Shown: positions 34,455-43,667, numbered from the stretch's first letter. The stretch: 64,000 nt of DNA from Sulfuricurvum sp. (GCF_028710345.1 NZ_JAQTUH010000007.1:62001-126000); one strand, 5' to 3'. Notes: a model not told the origin generated them from the letters alone. A program made the numbers and translations.

Positions 34455-35218
34455 TTTGTTTTCTCCCTGATTAAAAATTGAGATAGTGCGACAATAAGAA
34501 TCGTAAAGCCGAACATAATAGCAGATAATGCATTAATTTCGGGGCTGACACCGAGACGAACCATAGAAAATATTTTGATAGGGAGTATCTCAAAATCGGT
34601 TCCGCTGACAAAAAAACTGATGATGACATCATCAAGCGAGAGGGTAAAACTGAGTAAAAATCCCGCAATGACGGCTGGGAAAATGTTGGGGAGGATGATG
34701 AGTCTGAAAATATCAAATTCATGAGCTCCCAAATCACGGGCTGCTTCGATGATGTTTTTATCAAAGCCGCTTAAACGGCTCATCACCGTAACGATGACAA
34801 AGGGGAGAGAAAAAGAGATATGGGCTATCAAGAGGGAGTTGAATCCAAGCTCGATATTGAGTAAGACAAACAAAAGCAATAAAGCAATACCCATCACAAT
34901 CTCAGGTGAGATGATGAGGACAAAAACAATAGAGTTGAGAAACTTTTTGCCAAAAAAGGTATAACGAAAAAAAGCGATAGCTCCAAGAGTCCCAAGCAAG
35001 GTTGCGATGAGAGAGGAGCTTGTAGCCACCATGATGGAGTTGATAGCCGCATCTAATAATTCCTCATTGAGGAAAAGTTTATCGTACCATTTGAGGGTAA
35101 AACCGGTCCAATTTAAAGAGTATTTGGAGTTATTAAACGAATAGAGTATCAAAATAAAAATCGGTACATATAAAAAGAGAAAGATAAATCCAATATAGAG
35201 TCGTTTAAAAAAGTTCAC
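34451..35218 (-). CDS. potC: Spermidine/putrescine ABC transporter permease PotC
   Basis: A 255-residue inner-membrane permease with six membrane segments and the EAA-type cytoplasmic loop IIEAARDLGAHEFDIFRLIILPNIFP. The SLDDVIISFFVSGTDFEILPIKI region is characteristic of PotC. It overlaps potB by 14 bp and potD by 4 bp, in the order potA-B-C-D on the minus strand. Confidence 0.9.
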   Translation of the reverse strand: MNFFKRLYIGFIFLFLYVPIFILILYSFNNSKYSLNWTGFTLKWYDKLFLNEELLDAAINSIMVATSSSLIATLLGTLGAIAFFRYTFFGKKFLNSIVFVLIISPEIVMGIALLLLFVLLNIELGFNSLLIAHISFSLPFVIVTVMSRLSGFDKNIIEAARDLGAHEFDIFRLIILPNIFPAVIAGFLLSFTLSLDDVIISFFVSGTDFEILPIKIFSMVRLGVSPEINALSAIMFGFTILIVALSQFLIREKTK

Positions 35219-36089
35219 TGTTTCTCTTTTTTGTCAATTTATCGGCTAATGAATAGAGCCAAATCAAACCTAGCATTAATAAGGTAAGAAGAACACTAGC
35301 AACACTTCCAAACGGCCAATCTCTAAAAGTTAAAAACTGATTTTTAATAAAGTTCCCGATAACCAGATTATTGGCTCCACCGAGTAAGTCGGAGATGAAA
35401 AACATACCCAAAGAGGGGAGAAATACCAAACTGATACCGGCGATAATCCCCGGTGAGACGAGGGGGATAATGATACGGAGCATGACGGAGGTTTTATTCG
35501 CACCCAAATCATGAGCCGCTTCGATCAGACGTTTATCAAACTTTTCAAAAGAGGCATAGAGCGGCAAAATCATAAAAGGCAAGAGTGTATATACCATACC
35601 GATAATCACGGCAACATCGGTATAAATAATCTCAAGCGGTTCATTGATGAGCCCTATACCCATAAGGGCGGCATTCAAAACACCTTTGGTTTTTAAAATA
35701 ACCACTAACGCGTAGGTTCGAACCAATGAACTGGTCCAAAAAGGGATGATGGTTAAAACGAGTAAGGCAGAAGTGTATTTTTTAGAGACTTGTGAGAGGA
35801 AATAGGCAAACGGGAATGCCAAAATCAGACACAGAATCGTTGAGATAATAGAGAGTTTAAAAGAGATTAAAAAAACATCCAAATAGAGTGGATCGAAGAT
35901 TTTAATATAACTCTCAAAACTGAAAATATAGAGGATAAATTCTTCATCTCCACGGGTTAAAAAACTGGCAATAAAGACCAATAAAAAAGGCAATAAACCA
36001 AAGACGATAAGCCATGATGAGATAGTGAATATGGAAAAATTTCCAAAAAAACCGATTTTAGTCTTCAAGGATACTTTCCCATCCGTCAT
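35205..36089 (-). CDS. potB: Spermidine/putrescine ABC transporter permease PotB
   Basis: A 294-residue permease with six membrane segments and the EAA loop LIEAAHDLGANKTSVMLRIIIPLVSPG. PotB-type features include FWTSSLVRTYALVVILKTKG and FFISDLLGGANNLVIGN. The annotated ATG at 36089 overlaps potA by 32 bp; a TTG at 36068 would give a shorter N-terminus and is also plausible. Confidence 0.88.
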   Translation of the reverse strand: MTDGKVSLKTKIGFFGNFSIFTISSWLIVFGLLPFLLVFIASFLTRGDEEFILYIFSFESYIKIFDPLYLDVFLISFKLSIISTILCLILAFPFAYFLSQVSKKYTSALLVLTIIPFWTSSLVRTYALVVILKTKGVLNAALMGIGLINEPLEIIYTDVAVIIGMVYTLLPFMILPLYASFEKFDKRLIEAAHDLGANKTSVMLRIIIPLVSPGIIAGISLVFLPSLGMFFISDLLGGANNLVIGNFIKNQFLTFRDWPFGSVASVLLTLLMLGLIWLYSLADKLTKKRNSELF

Positions 36090-37140
36090 GCCAATAAATA
36101 TAGAGCTTTTGCCCCTCTTTATAATCTAGTGCATCACTCTCTTCGTTGTAAAATTCACTCGCAAAAATAATTTTTCCACTGACAAGTTCGATGACTAAAT
36201 CAATGGTCACCCCTTTATAAATAATCTCTTTGAGTTCCCCTTCAAAATAGTTGGTTGATTTTATATCTTCGAGGTTCCGTTCGCATCGGAAATCTTCGGG
36301 ACGTATTAAAATCGTAAAATTTTTAGCAGAAGTTTTAGAGATAAAATGCTCTAATGCCATCTGTTTTCCTTCTACTTCAAACAACGCTTGATCGGCATCG
36401 ATTAATGAGCTATCGAGTAAATTTGTCTGACCGATAAAATTGGCAACAAAAATATTTTTAGGATTCTCATACACCTCTTTTGGGGTAGCGATTTGCTCTA
36501 TTACCCCATGATTCATGACCACAATACGATCACTCATGCTCAGTGCCTCTTCTTGATCGTGGGTAACAAATACAAAAGTAATCCCAAGCTTACGCTGCAT
36601 CTGTTTGAGTTCAATCTGCATCATTTTACGAAGTTTGAAATCCAGAGCACTCAAACTCTCATCGAGCAGTAAAATAGAGGGTTTATTGACGATGGCTCTG
36701 GCTATGGCGACACGTTGCTGTTGCCCTCCGGAGAGCTCATTGACCATTTTTTGTCCGAACTGTTCGAGTCGAACCAATGAAAGGGCATTTTGAACTTCGC
36801 TTTGAATCTCCTCTTTCGGAACTTTTTTCATTTTTAATCCAAATGCAATGTTGTCATAAACATTGAGATGGGGAAACAATGCATAACTTTGAAATACGGT
36901 GTTAAAGCTCCGTTTATTAGGGGGAAGCTGAGAGATATCTTTTTTTTCAAAAGTTAATAGACCGCTGTCAATCTCTTCGAAACCGCCGATAATACGTAAC
37001 ATGGTTGTTTTTCCACAACCGCTTGGTCCTAATAGGGTTAGAAATTCGCCGTTATATATATCTAAATTGATATTTTTGAGTACAGAATTACCTTCATAGG
37101 ATTTATGTATGTTTTGAAGTTGTAGTAAAATTTTGTTCAT
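36058..37140 (-). CDS. potA: Spermidine/putrescine ABC transporter ATPase PotA
   Basis: A 360-residue ATPase: Walker A GPSGCGKTT (about residues 38-46), signature LSGGQQQRVAIARA, Walker B LLLDESLSALD and H-loop THDQEEAL. The usual DEP of Walker B is DES here, which keeps the catalytic Glu. The C-terminal 120 residues form the TOBE regulatory domain. It is the first gene of potABCD and energises polyamine uptake. Confidence 0.9.
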   Translation of the reverse strand: MNKILLQLQNIHKSYEGNSVLKNINLDIYNGEFLTLLGPSGCGKTTMLRIIGGFEEIDSGLLTFEKKDISQLPPNKRSFNTVFQSYALFPHLNVYDNIAFGLKMKKVPKEEIQSEVQNALSLVRLEQFGQKMVNELSGGQQQRVAIARAIVNKPSILLLDESLSALDFKLRKMMQIELKQMQRKLGITFVFVTHDQEEALSMSDRIVVMNHGVIEQIATPKEVYENPKNIFVANFIGQTNLLDSSLIDADQALFEVEGKQMALEHFISKTSAKNFTILIRPEDFRCERNLEDIKSTNYFEGELKEIIYKGVTIDLVIELVSGKIIFASEFYNEESDALDYKEGQKLYIYWHDGWESILED

Positions 37141-37191
37141 AAGGGGTATTTTATCAAAACTGATAAAGAAAGCAATGGAAATTTATCTTAA

Positions 37192-37353
37192 TTAATATAT
37201 TTTGACAATATCAAAACCGCCCGAAAGGTCTGTCAGTATATAAATAATTATCCCTTCTAAGATTCCTGCGAGTGTTCCAACCAACAACCCATCTCGTATT
37301 ATTTCATACGAATAGGGTGCATCATATTTTTTTAGTATTAGTGACTTTTGCAT
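37192..37353 (-). CDS. Small single-span membrane protein
   Basis: A 53-residue frame opening MQKSLILKKYDAPYSYEIIR with a hydrophobic segment LLVGTLAGILEGIIIYIL and the end TDLSGGFDIVKIY. AAGGAG lies 6 nt before the ATG at 37353, which strongly supports translation. It sits between potA and a winged-helix gene, as its own unit. Function unknown. Confidence 0.6.
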   Translation of the reverse strand: MQKSLILKKYDAPYSYEIIRDGLLVGTLAGILEGIIIYILTDLSGGFDIVKIY

Positions 37354-37483
37354 AATGAACTCCTTTAGTGAGTTTTATGTAGCCTGTTTCTTGAGCAATA
37401 AACACATCGAAAATATAGTACACCCAAAGTGCTAAAAAGAATATATAAAAACAAAAATAATTTTTATCTCAATACTCCCCTTA

Positions 37484-37828
37484 TTAAAATGCTTCAGCAC
37501 CTTTTTGGGTTAAAATTAAAGTTACACCATCCTCTTTTATCTCGATGATTCCCTCATTTTTTAGTTCATCCATCGCTTTGGTAAACGCTTTATCTTGTTT
37601 TGGACCTATTTTTTTCAAAACGGCATTAATGACGTCTTGTTTGGTCATGATATGACCTTCAACTGCACGGCTCGCTTTAAACCAGTTTATAAAGAGTGCT
37701 TTGATCTCATTTTTTTGAGTTGTTTCGATGTTCTCTTTTTTGGGAGGTGCTTTGCGAGCGAAATTTTGATGAGAATGTTTAGAATCTCGTTTTGGAAGAG
37801 ACTTTTTATGGGTATTGGTAGGTTTAAT
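37484..37828 (-). CDS. Basic winged-helix-like protein, apparently with an ATT start
   Basis: An open frame of 114 codons ends LILTQKGAEAF at TAA TAA (37484). The C-terminal half (MTKQDVINAVLKKIGPKQDK, AFTKAMDELKNEGIIEIKED) has winged-helix spacing; the N-terminal half is basic (KPTNTHKKSLPKRDSKHSH). A stop lies just four codons upstream of the chosen start, and no ATG, GTG or TTG occurs before codon 61. An AAGGA sequence sits 6 nt before an ATT codon at 37826-37828, so initiation at ATT is the best reading, known for a few genes such as infC (which uses ATT). The alternative is a 54-residue protein from the internal ATG. Confidence 0.6.
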   Translation of the reverse strand: MKPTNTHKKSLPKRDSKHSHQNFARKAPPKKENIETTQKNEIKALFINWFKASRAVEGHIMTKQDVINAVLKKIGPKQDKAFTKAMDELKNEGIIEIKEDGVTLILTQKGAEAF

Positions 37829-37951
37829 GGGTGATCCTTAATGTTGTACAATTCATTTTAATATTGTATTGAAATATATTTAAACACGGCTATAATATGT
37901 GTAAATAGGAAATATATTAGCAAAAAATTGTTAGAAAGGGGTTGCACGAGC

Positions 37952-38647
37952 ATGAAAGGTAAAATATTAGATTTTAACAGTGAAATGAAAAGTGGGCATG
38001 TTCGAGATGAGAATGAACATAAATATCCTTTTTTTATAGGTGATTGTAAAAATCCGCAAAAAATTAAACTTGGTGCTAATGTTGATTTTGAGCATGACGG
38101 TGAAAAAGCTATCACTATTACTATTAATGATAGTGTGGATGATACGACAATTCAAGAAGAGAATAAAAGTAAAAAATTATTAGCGGTAAAATCAAAAAAA
38201 AATATTTCAATCCTTTTAATAGCAATAGTCATATTAACATTAGGTGCTCTAATCGCTATTCTTGTCCTCTCCGATATCCAAAATAAAAAATTTAAAGATG
38301 TTGAAAAGCGATACGAAAGTGAAATCAATAATATAAAAAATTTTCTTAACAAAGAGGATTGCTCTAGTGCCGTAGACCAATACAAACAAGCGAGTAATAC
38401 ACGGAATGATCTTTATAAATATGGACGTTACTACAGTATTGAATCGCATGCTGAGCACGCACACGCGATCGATATTGCCGAATGTTTTGTCAGCCAGAAT
38501 GATTTTACTAATGCTGTTGAAATGTTAGATATAAAAACTACAAACAGTATTGATTATCTTAACCGTGCCGCAATTATTTATGCAAAAGCGGGTGATTCTG
38601 CACGTGCACAACAAGCACGTAATAAAGTGAGAGAGATTATTCCTTGA
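37952..38647 (+). CDS. Cold-shock-like domain membrane protein
   Basis: About 231 residues. The N-terminal 60 residues (MKGKILDFNSEMKSGHVRDE, HKYPFFIGDCKNPQKIKLGA) resemble an OB-fold cold-shock domain of the kind fused to DUF1294 proteins. A charged linker leads to one membrane helix (NISILLIAIVILTLGALIAILVL), then a coiled coil and a helical region with TPR-like spacing on the far side. The ATG at 37952 is preferred to the upstream TTG at 37928, which lacks a ribosome site. Role unknown; nucleic-acid binding at the membrane is possible. Confidence 0.7.
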   Translation: MKGKILDFNSEMKSGHVRDENEHKYPFFIGDCKNPQKIKLGANVDFEHDGEKAITITINDSVDDTTIQEENKSKKLLAVKSKKNISILLIAIVILTLGALIAILVLSDIQNKKFKDVEKRYESEINNIKNFLNKEDCSSAVDQYKQASNTRNDLYKYGRYYSIESHAEHAHAIDIAECFVSQNDFTNAVEMLDIKTTNSIDYLNRAAIIYAKAGDSARAQQARNKVREIIP

Positions 38648-38715
38648 TGTTGAGGGTGATTGGTTACTTTTCGTAGGTATTATTCCACGTAAAGATTTGA
38701 CATACAGGTGGAAAA

Positions 38716-39183
38716 ATGAAAAATGTAGTAATTGTAGTGCTTGGTTTTGCAATCGCGATCCAATTTATCCGACCCGATTTTACAAATCCCGCCGTCGATG
38801 AGAAGATTGCACTCAATGGTGATCCAAAAGTTATGAGTGTACTCAAAACGTCGTGTTATGATTGCCATTCGAGTGAAACGCAATACCCTTGGTATCAAAA
38901 TATTGCCCCTGTTTCATGGATTATGTCGGATCACATTACCCAAGGGCGTAAGGCTCTTGATTTCTCAAATTGGGCAAATATTGACACAAATATGAGATTA
39001 AAACGTTTAGAACGTGCGAAACAGATGATAAGTAATGATTTGATGCCGAAACACGAATATCTTTTGATGCATAAAAATGCTGTTTTAAATCATGAAGAGA
39101 AACAGTTGCTTGAAGAATTTTTCGATGCACAAATCAAAGCATTGGGTGGCTCTCTCAGCGATGTGAAAGAGTTTAATATTTAA
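38716..39183 (+). CDS. Haem-binding domain protein with CxxCH, membrane anchored
   Basis: A 155-residue protein with an N-terminal signal anchor (MKNVVIVVLGFAIAIQFI) and the motif SCYDCHSSETQYPWYQNIAP, which matches the Haem_bd family (c-type cytochrome-like, CxxCH). VSWIMSDHITQGRKALDFSNW is the second conserved part and may hold the distal ligand. It would carry one covalently bound haem in the periplasm. It has no cytochrome partner adjacent. Confidence 0.85.
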   Translation: MKNVVIVVLGFAIAIQFIRPDFTNPAVDEKIALNGDPKVMSVLKTSCYDCHSSETQYPWYQNIAPVSWIMSDHITQGRKALDFSNWANIDTNMRLKRLERAKQMISNDLMPKHEYLLMHKNAVLNHEEKQLLEEFFDAQIKALGGSLSDVKEFNI

Positions 39184-39434
39184 AATGGATTTTGAACGCT
39201 TTCGGGTGTTTTTATCTCCAGTTTATCGGGTAAATTTTTATCTCGTCTCAGTGCTTCTATGGAAGCATCGATAATCCGTTTGAGCTTCAATGCCGATTCA
39301 AGCCCGTGTAGGTCTTTCGTAATATCTAAAGAGCCGTACAGAGATATCCGATCCAGACGATTTTCTACCGTGAGATTATCGATTTGGAACGAATCAACTT
39401 CATTTTCGTATGCCATAAAAGATTGTGTGGGCAT
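39180..39434 (-). CDS. Small conserved-looking protein of unknown function
   Basis: An 84-residue soluble protein, opening MPTQSFMAYENEVDSFQIDN and rich in D, E, L and K. No motif recognised. It starts just after the stop of the nuclease gene (2 bp gap), so it is in that transcript. Its stop overlaps that of the convergent haem protein. Confidence 0.6.
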   Translation of the reverse strand: MPTQSFMAYENEVDSFQIDNLTVENRLDRISLYGSLDITKDLHGLESALKLKRIIDASIEALRRDKNLPDKLEIKTPESVQNPF

Positions 39435-39435
39435 T

Positions 39436-40266
39436 TTAAAATATCCATTTCAAAAGTTTTTCGATCAAATAAATTATATCTTTATTTGAAAGATTGTTGT
39501 ATGAACCGCCATTTCTATCTTGTGGATCAGGTAAATCCATTGCACTCTTTTTAGCGGATTGGCTCATTTTAGGGAAAAGTTTTATTCCGCTCATCTGTTC
39601 AATTTCGGCAATACTAACTACTTCAAAATCGTTGCTCACTGCATTACTTACGAGATAGGCTCCCCCTTGATTGCTTGAGGGATCATAGATCGCTTTATAA
39701 AGTTTGGAGGGTACTAAAACTCTTCCACCAATCTTTTTCACTTGTGAACCGCTAAAAATCGGTCCTGTGATAACGTATAGTTCACCTTTTTGGTTGGTTA
39801 GATGACGTGTTGCACCCTCTATCGCCGACCATATGCCACGGTTATTTTCAGAGTTTTGCGGAACCATGTTGGCGAGGGTAAAACATTCATGCTGTGCTTG
39901 TTTATTTCCCATATCGGCAGCGGGTGCTAAGTGTCCGCGATCATATCCCGATCGGGCATAATCGATGAGCTCTGCGCGATCATCGGCATTCAACTGATCA
40001 TCAGGATGAAAATCGTTGCTACGTTTGCTTTTATGACGCAGTCCCTCTTTTGTGAGATGTTCGGCACTCCATAGTGGTGTACGAGAAATTCCTGAGTGCA
40101 TTAGTGCAAAGCTACTGTAGCATAGCTCTTGGGTTTTAGGTTGCAGTTTCGTATTGAGAATCTCGGGTGCTTCGTTACCGTAATAGAGTCCGTCACATTG
40201 TGTCGGGGCAGAAAATAAGAGGGACGAGAGGAGAATAGGGCTAATTAAAGTGAGAAATAATTTCAT
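39436..40266 (-). CDS. DNA/RNA non-specific endonuclease, exported
   Basis: A 276-residue nuclease of the NUC1/Serratia type with a signal peptide (MKLFLTLISPILLSSLLFSA). The active-site motif is DRGHLAPAADM, with the catalytic His in RGH, followed by the metal-binding Asn in NMVPQNSENNRGIWSAIEG. It would act in the periplasm or outside the cell on any nucleic acid, perhaps for nutrition or DNA turnover. It is 10 bp downstream of the DUF1566-type gene on the same strand. Confidence 0.9.
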   Translation of the reverse strand: MKLFLTLISPILLSSLLFSAPTQCDGLYYGNEAPEILNTKLQPKTQELCYSSFALMHSGISRTPLWSAEHLTKEGLRHKSKRSNDFHPDDQLNADDRAELIDYARSGYDRGHLAPAADMGNKQAQHECFTLANMVPQNSENNRGIWSAIEGATRHLTNQKGELYVITGPIFSGSQVKKIGGRVLVPSKLYKAIYDPSSNQGGAYLVSNAVSNDFEVVSIAEIEQMSGIKLFPKMSQSAKKSAMDLPDPQDRNGGSYNNLSNKDIIYLIEKLLKWIF

Positions 40267-40275
40267 GGATGAATT

Positions 40276-41157
40276 TTACCGAATTTTTCGATAGCATCGT
40301 ACATTTAACTGTTCATCTTTATGGGTAACTGCCATATTTTTTTGACGGCTTGTACCGCCTGAATAGTCAAAAGATATTTGCCACCCTTGATTAGCATCAT
40401 TTTCAGATGAAGTCCAATAGGGGGTATTTGAAATATTTTTTAAACCCGTTTGTCCAAAGAAGAGGGCAAATAGAAGTTCTTTATCCGGTAAATTCCAATC
40501 ATTGTAGCCGTTTAAAGTGAGTTCTTTACAATAATTTATTGCATTATTATAATTTTTTTTGATACTTATTGTATCGTTGTTATCTTGCCACATGATTGTA
40601 GGCTGGGGTGAGTCTTTTGCAATATAGAGACCTGTGATGTCATCTATTTTGGCTGCTTCAACTTTATTAGGTGTTAATTGAGGATATATCCATTTTTCAA
40701 GCAAAGGAAGTCTCTCTTTTGCTTGGTTGTTTTCGTAAAATATTTTAGCCTCATCGGTGATACTATAGGATAGCCAGATATCGGATAAATCACTTTTTGC
40801 AAGATGAGTAAAGGTATTGTAATCATTATTATGGATACTTTTTAATACCATGACTTGTAATAAACGGATAATTTCAACGTACTCTTTTTCAAGAGAACGT
40901 AAAGATTTGAGGTATGCATCTTTTTCTTCCAAAGTAATAGTTTCTTTGGCTTCCATATATAAACCTTGTTGGAGTACCGATTCGCTTTTACTAGTATAAA
41001 GAGTGATTTTTGGTTCTAGTGTTTTATCCTCTGCAAAAGTTTCAAATTTAGAGTTTGCATCATAAAGCTTATCTCCTAAAAGAGAATAAAGAGTAGGGGT
41101 GCTTTGGGCAAAAAGAGATGTTGCGATGATAGAGAATAAGAAATATTTGAAATTCAT
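40276..41157 (-). CDS. Exported protein with DUF1566/Lcl-type C-terminal domain
   Basis: A 293-residue protein with a signal peptide (MNFKYFLFSIIATSLFAQ). The N-terminal two thirds are helical. The C-terminal 90 residues follow the DUF1566 pattern seen in Lcl-like adhesins: NAINYCKELTLNGYNDWNLP, then YWTSSENDANQGWQISFDYS and NVRCYRKIR. Such domains occur in surface proteins that bind glycans or other envelope proteins. Role here unknown. Confidence 0.72.
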   Translation of the reverse strand: MNFKYFLFSIIATSLFAQSTPTLYSLLGDKLYDANSKFETFAEDKTLEPKITLYTSKSESVLQQGLYMEAKETITLEEKDAYLKSLRSLEKEYVEIIRLLQVMVLKSIHNNDYNTFTHLAKSDLSDIWLSYSITDEAKIFYENNQAKERLPLLEKWIYPQLTPNKVEAAKIDDITGLYIAKDSPQPTIMWQDNNDTISIKKNYNNAINYCKELTLNGYNDWNLPDKELLFALFFGQTGLKNISNTPYWTSSENDANQGWQISFDYSGGTSRQKNMAVTHKDEQLNVRCYRKIR

Positions 41158-41242
41158 ATTAAACCCTTTTGTGATGTTATGAGAATTGACATATTAGGGA
41201 ATTAATTTTAGCAGAAATATAGTTTTAAAATCTATTCCTCCA

Positions 41243-41596
41243 TTAACCGTCTAAAAAATCTTCCCATTTTAAAGGATTCCAATGTGAAAAAGCGAGAGAG
41301 ATATTAGATGGTTGCGGAGGAATCGGCATAGCCGGTGGGATTGAAGGAATCGGTGGAGTAGGGGTGATCTCTGGTATCGGAAGCGTCGGATCGCTGGATG
41401 CATCATCCATGAATGCTATATACTGCCCTCGTGTATCACGAAAAATTCCATTATAGATAATACCGAGGTGTTTGGCATCGTAGGTAAAAATATGATTATC
41501 ACGAATAAATGCTCTGTAACTGTTTGTACGGTCATAGATGATCCCATTATCAAGCCATCCGATAGTTCGTCCATGGCGGTTAAATATAGGTTGCAT
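41243..41596 (-). CDS. 4-fold beta flower domain protein
   Basis: About 117 residues. The first 70 residues show a short repeat in which a Gly- or Asn-rich turn is followed by a hydrophobic strand: NRHGRTIGWLDNGIIYDRTN, DNHIFTYDAKHLGIIYNGIF, DTRGQYIAFMDD. This is the plan of 4-fold beta flower proteins. A proline-rich linker (PIPEITPTPPIPSIPPAMPI) and a short tail (NPLKWEDFLDG) follow. The ATG at 41596 has GGAGAAG upstream. Cytoplasmic; function unknown. Confidence 0.7.
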   Translation of the reverse strand: MQPIFNRHGRTIGWLDNGIIYDRTNSYRAFIRDNHIFTYDAKHLGIIYNGIFRDTRGQYIAFMDDASSDPTLPIPEITPTPPIPSIPPAMPIPPQPSNISLAFSHWNPLKWEDFLDG

Positions 41597-42065
41597 TAGG
41601 GCTTCTCCTTTAATCATAATTTTCAGGGAATCAATTGTATCGTATATTTCTCTTAAATAGATAAATATTTATTAGTATTTTTAAACACTAATGATTTGTG
41701 TAATATACCATAAAAGTCATATTATGGTCATAAATAGTCAATTTAATATGACTGATATGTGACTTTATAACATTTATTTAAGGATATAAGTCTTAAACTG
41801 TTTATCTGTTTTAACACTTACATAAATATCGAATGTGTATTTAGGTAAAGAGAATAGCTCTTTATACGCATGTGCATCACATTGACTCAGGTGAAGACAT
41901 ATCTGTATCGGTTACGGATAATATAATGGGACCATCGTGTCAGAGAATGATGATAAAAGTGAAGAGCAATTAAAAGATGTGTTAAAGCTTGGTGAATGTA
42001 AATACTATTTAGATGAAAAATCATTCTTTTCTTTCATCTAAATTATCCTTTGAAAAGGGGAGACA
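41597..42065. other. Intergenic region without a confident gene
   Basis: AT-rich. A 9-bp inverted repeat AGTCATATT (41715-41723) / AATATGACT (41745-41753) encloses further GTCAT and GTCAA copies at about 12-nt steps, an operator-like layout. A GTG-started frame of 34 codons at 41937-42041 has a TATAAT nearby, but no ribosome site, and I do not call it. Confidence 0.4.
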
Positions 42066-42296
42066 ATGTTTAACAATTCAATGGCATATATAGAAATGAC
42101 ATTATCCAACAGTCATGATAATCATCAGTTTTATATTGATGCAGATGATATGAAAGAGTTGATGGATAGTGCGTATGAAGTTGTTTCAAATACTTTTGAT
42201 AAGATTGAAAAGTTTGATATTACTTCATTTAACTCCAATGTAATCAATATTGATCATTTCAGTACATTGATCGGTATGCGATTTAACAATGCTTAA
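42066..42296 (+). CDS. Small protein of unknown function
   Basis: A 76-residue acidic soluble protein opening MFNNSMAYIEMTLSNSHDNH. A strong AAGGGGAG lies 4 nt before the ATG. No motif recognised. A hairpin at 42328-42355 follows, shared as terminator with the convergent DUF2059 gene. Confidence 0.65.
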   Translation: MFNNSMAYIEMTLSNSHDNHQFYIDADDMKELMDSAYEVVSNTFDKIEKFDITSFNSNVINIDHFSTLIGMRFNNA

Positions 42297-42327
42297 GAGT
42301 TTATGACTCAGAATCCACGTGTATATC

Positions 42328-42355
42328 CGTTTTTGCCTTTATGAGTAAAAACGGG
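42328..42355. terminator. Bidirectional hairpin terminator
   Basis: CCGTTTTT and AAAAACGG pair over 8 bp around a 12-nt loop between convergent genes; A- and T-runs on both sides suit termination in both directions. Confidence 0.5.
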
Positions 42356-42361
42356 TAAAAA

Positions 42362-42865
42362 TTATTTACTTGCTTCTTTCATATCAATTAGAAATTGCTG
42401 TTGTACTTGTTGTAGTTTAGGCATCATTTCCAAGCTTACTTTTTGCACTTCTATCATTGTTTTTTGCATTAAAGTAGGCATCTTGTTGATGAGTGCTTTT
42501 CCGGCAGGTGTTTTGTAAAATACGATTATCCCATCGATTTCTTCTTGGCTAAAGGTCTCTTTGTAGAGACGGATGTACATTGGTTCGAGCTTTTCCCATG
42601 AGACTTCATCTTGCATAACTATCAACATGTTTTTCTTCATCTTTTCAATTGCTTTCATTTGTTTGGGAGTAGGATTTTTACCTACAAGAATCTGCTGAAT
42701 TGATCGATTAATCATCGTCTCTGATTGTTCTTTGATTGTATCAACGAGTTTACGTGCTTCTGCAACTTCTAAAAGCTCTTGTATAGAACTATCACTGGCA
42801 GGTGCTGCCATCAGGGTTGCGGATACGATCAAGAGAGAAAGGATGATACGTTTAAAGTGAAACAT
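42362..42865 (-). CDS. DUF2059 exported protein
   Basis: A 167-residue protein with a signal peptide (MFHFKRIILSLLIVSATLMA). The mature part is helical and matches DUF2059: the central YKETFSQEEIDGIIVFYKTP then AGKALINKMPTLMQKTM is the family's most conserved stretch. Periplasmic; function unknown. Confidence 0.85.
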   Translation of the reverse strand: MFHFKRIILSLLIVSATLMAAPASDSSIQELLEVAEARKLVDTIKEQSETMINRSIQQILVGKNPTPKQMKAIEKMKKNMLIVMQDEVSWEKLEPMYIRLYKETFSQEEIDGIIVFYKTPAGKALINKMPTLMQKTMIEVQKVSLEMMPKLQQVQQQFLIDMKEASK

Positions 42866-42948
42866 AATGGGAACTCCGTTGGTATTGTGTGGAAATTTTG
42901 AGTGTCATTATAACAAAAATACATAGTTTTATATATAAAATATTGTTT

Positions 42949-43596
42949 TTAATCACCTCCGCATCCACCCCCACAACTGCCACCATCACCGCTATCACTG
43001 CCTGAATCGCCTCCGCAACCACTACTGCATCCGATATCACTCGTACAATAACCATCACCGTATGCGGGAGAAGCAGGATCGTTGCAATCAAGAACATAGT
43101 GATAGCCATCGGAGATGAGAAGGAGCGCATCGATACCAAATATCATCGGCAGTCGATCGGGTTTTTTAGGATCGATTTTTTCGTTGGTGCAGGCGAGCCT
43201 CCATGCCCTTTTTATCCCCTCTTGTGCCAGTGTAGGTGTTTTCATCGCCTCGGTCGGTGTATGGTGCAAAAAACGTCCTAATCCGCGATCACAAAACTCT
43301 TTGTATGTACGGGTAAAGAGGATAAACTCATGCCATGCGACATCGACAACTTGTGAGGGCATAGAGACCATGGTTTTACCTGCACGATGGGTCATAAAAA
43401 AATATTCACGCAGAGTATCGAAAACCAAAGTGATATTGTCATCACTCAGATGGGGATAGCGTGCTTGAACTTTTTTACGCAATGCTGGATGAAAACGGTA
43501 CGTTTCGAGGTATTTCAGTCGGGAGGTTTTGATAGAGTAGTTATAGATCAAAAGTGCGACACTGAGTAGAACAAGAGCGATGATGATTTTTTCCAT
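42949..43596 (-). CDS. Membrane-anchored protein with Gly/Ser/Cys-rich tail
   Basis: A 215-residue protein: an N-terminal membrane helix (MEKIIIALVLLSVALLIYNY), a helical domain with MPSQVVDVAWHEFILFTRTY KEFC, which recalls the conserved D-x-x-WHxF core of glycine-rich-domain (GRDP-like) proteins, and a tail with alternating C, G, S and D (GCSSGCGGDSGSDSGDGGSC). The tail carries about seven cysteines in 30 residues and might bind metal or be cross-linked. Function unknown. Confidence 0.7.
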   Translation of the reverse strand: MEKIIIALVLLSVALLIYNYSIKTSRLKYLETYRFHPALRKKVQARYPHLSDDNITLVFDTLREYFFMTHRAGKTMVSMPSQVVDVAWHEFILFTRTYKEFCDRGLGRFLHHTPTEAMKTPTLAQEGIKRAWRLACTNEKIDPKKPDRLPMIFGIDALLLISDGYHYVLDCNDPASPAYGDGYCTSDIGCSSGCGGDSGSDSGDGGSCGGGCGGD

Positions 43597-43667
43597 CTCA
43601 ATTATCTTTTTAATAATTATAGCGTGTTTAGATGGTGATTAAATGAGCTGTAGTGTGCATGAGGTAT

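Noticed and set aside
41937-42041. A 34-codon GTG-started gene before the gene at 42066
   Set aside because: No ribosome site and too short to judge coding character.
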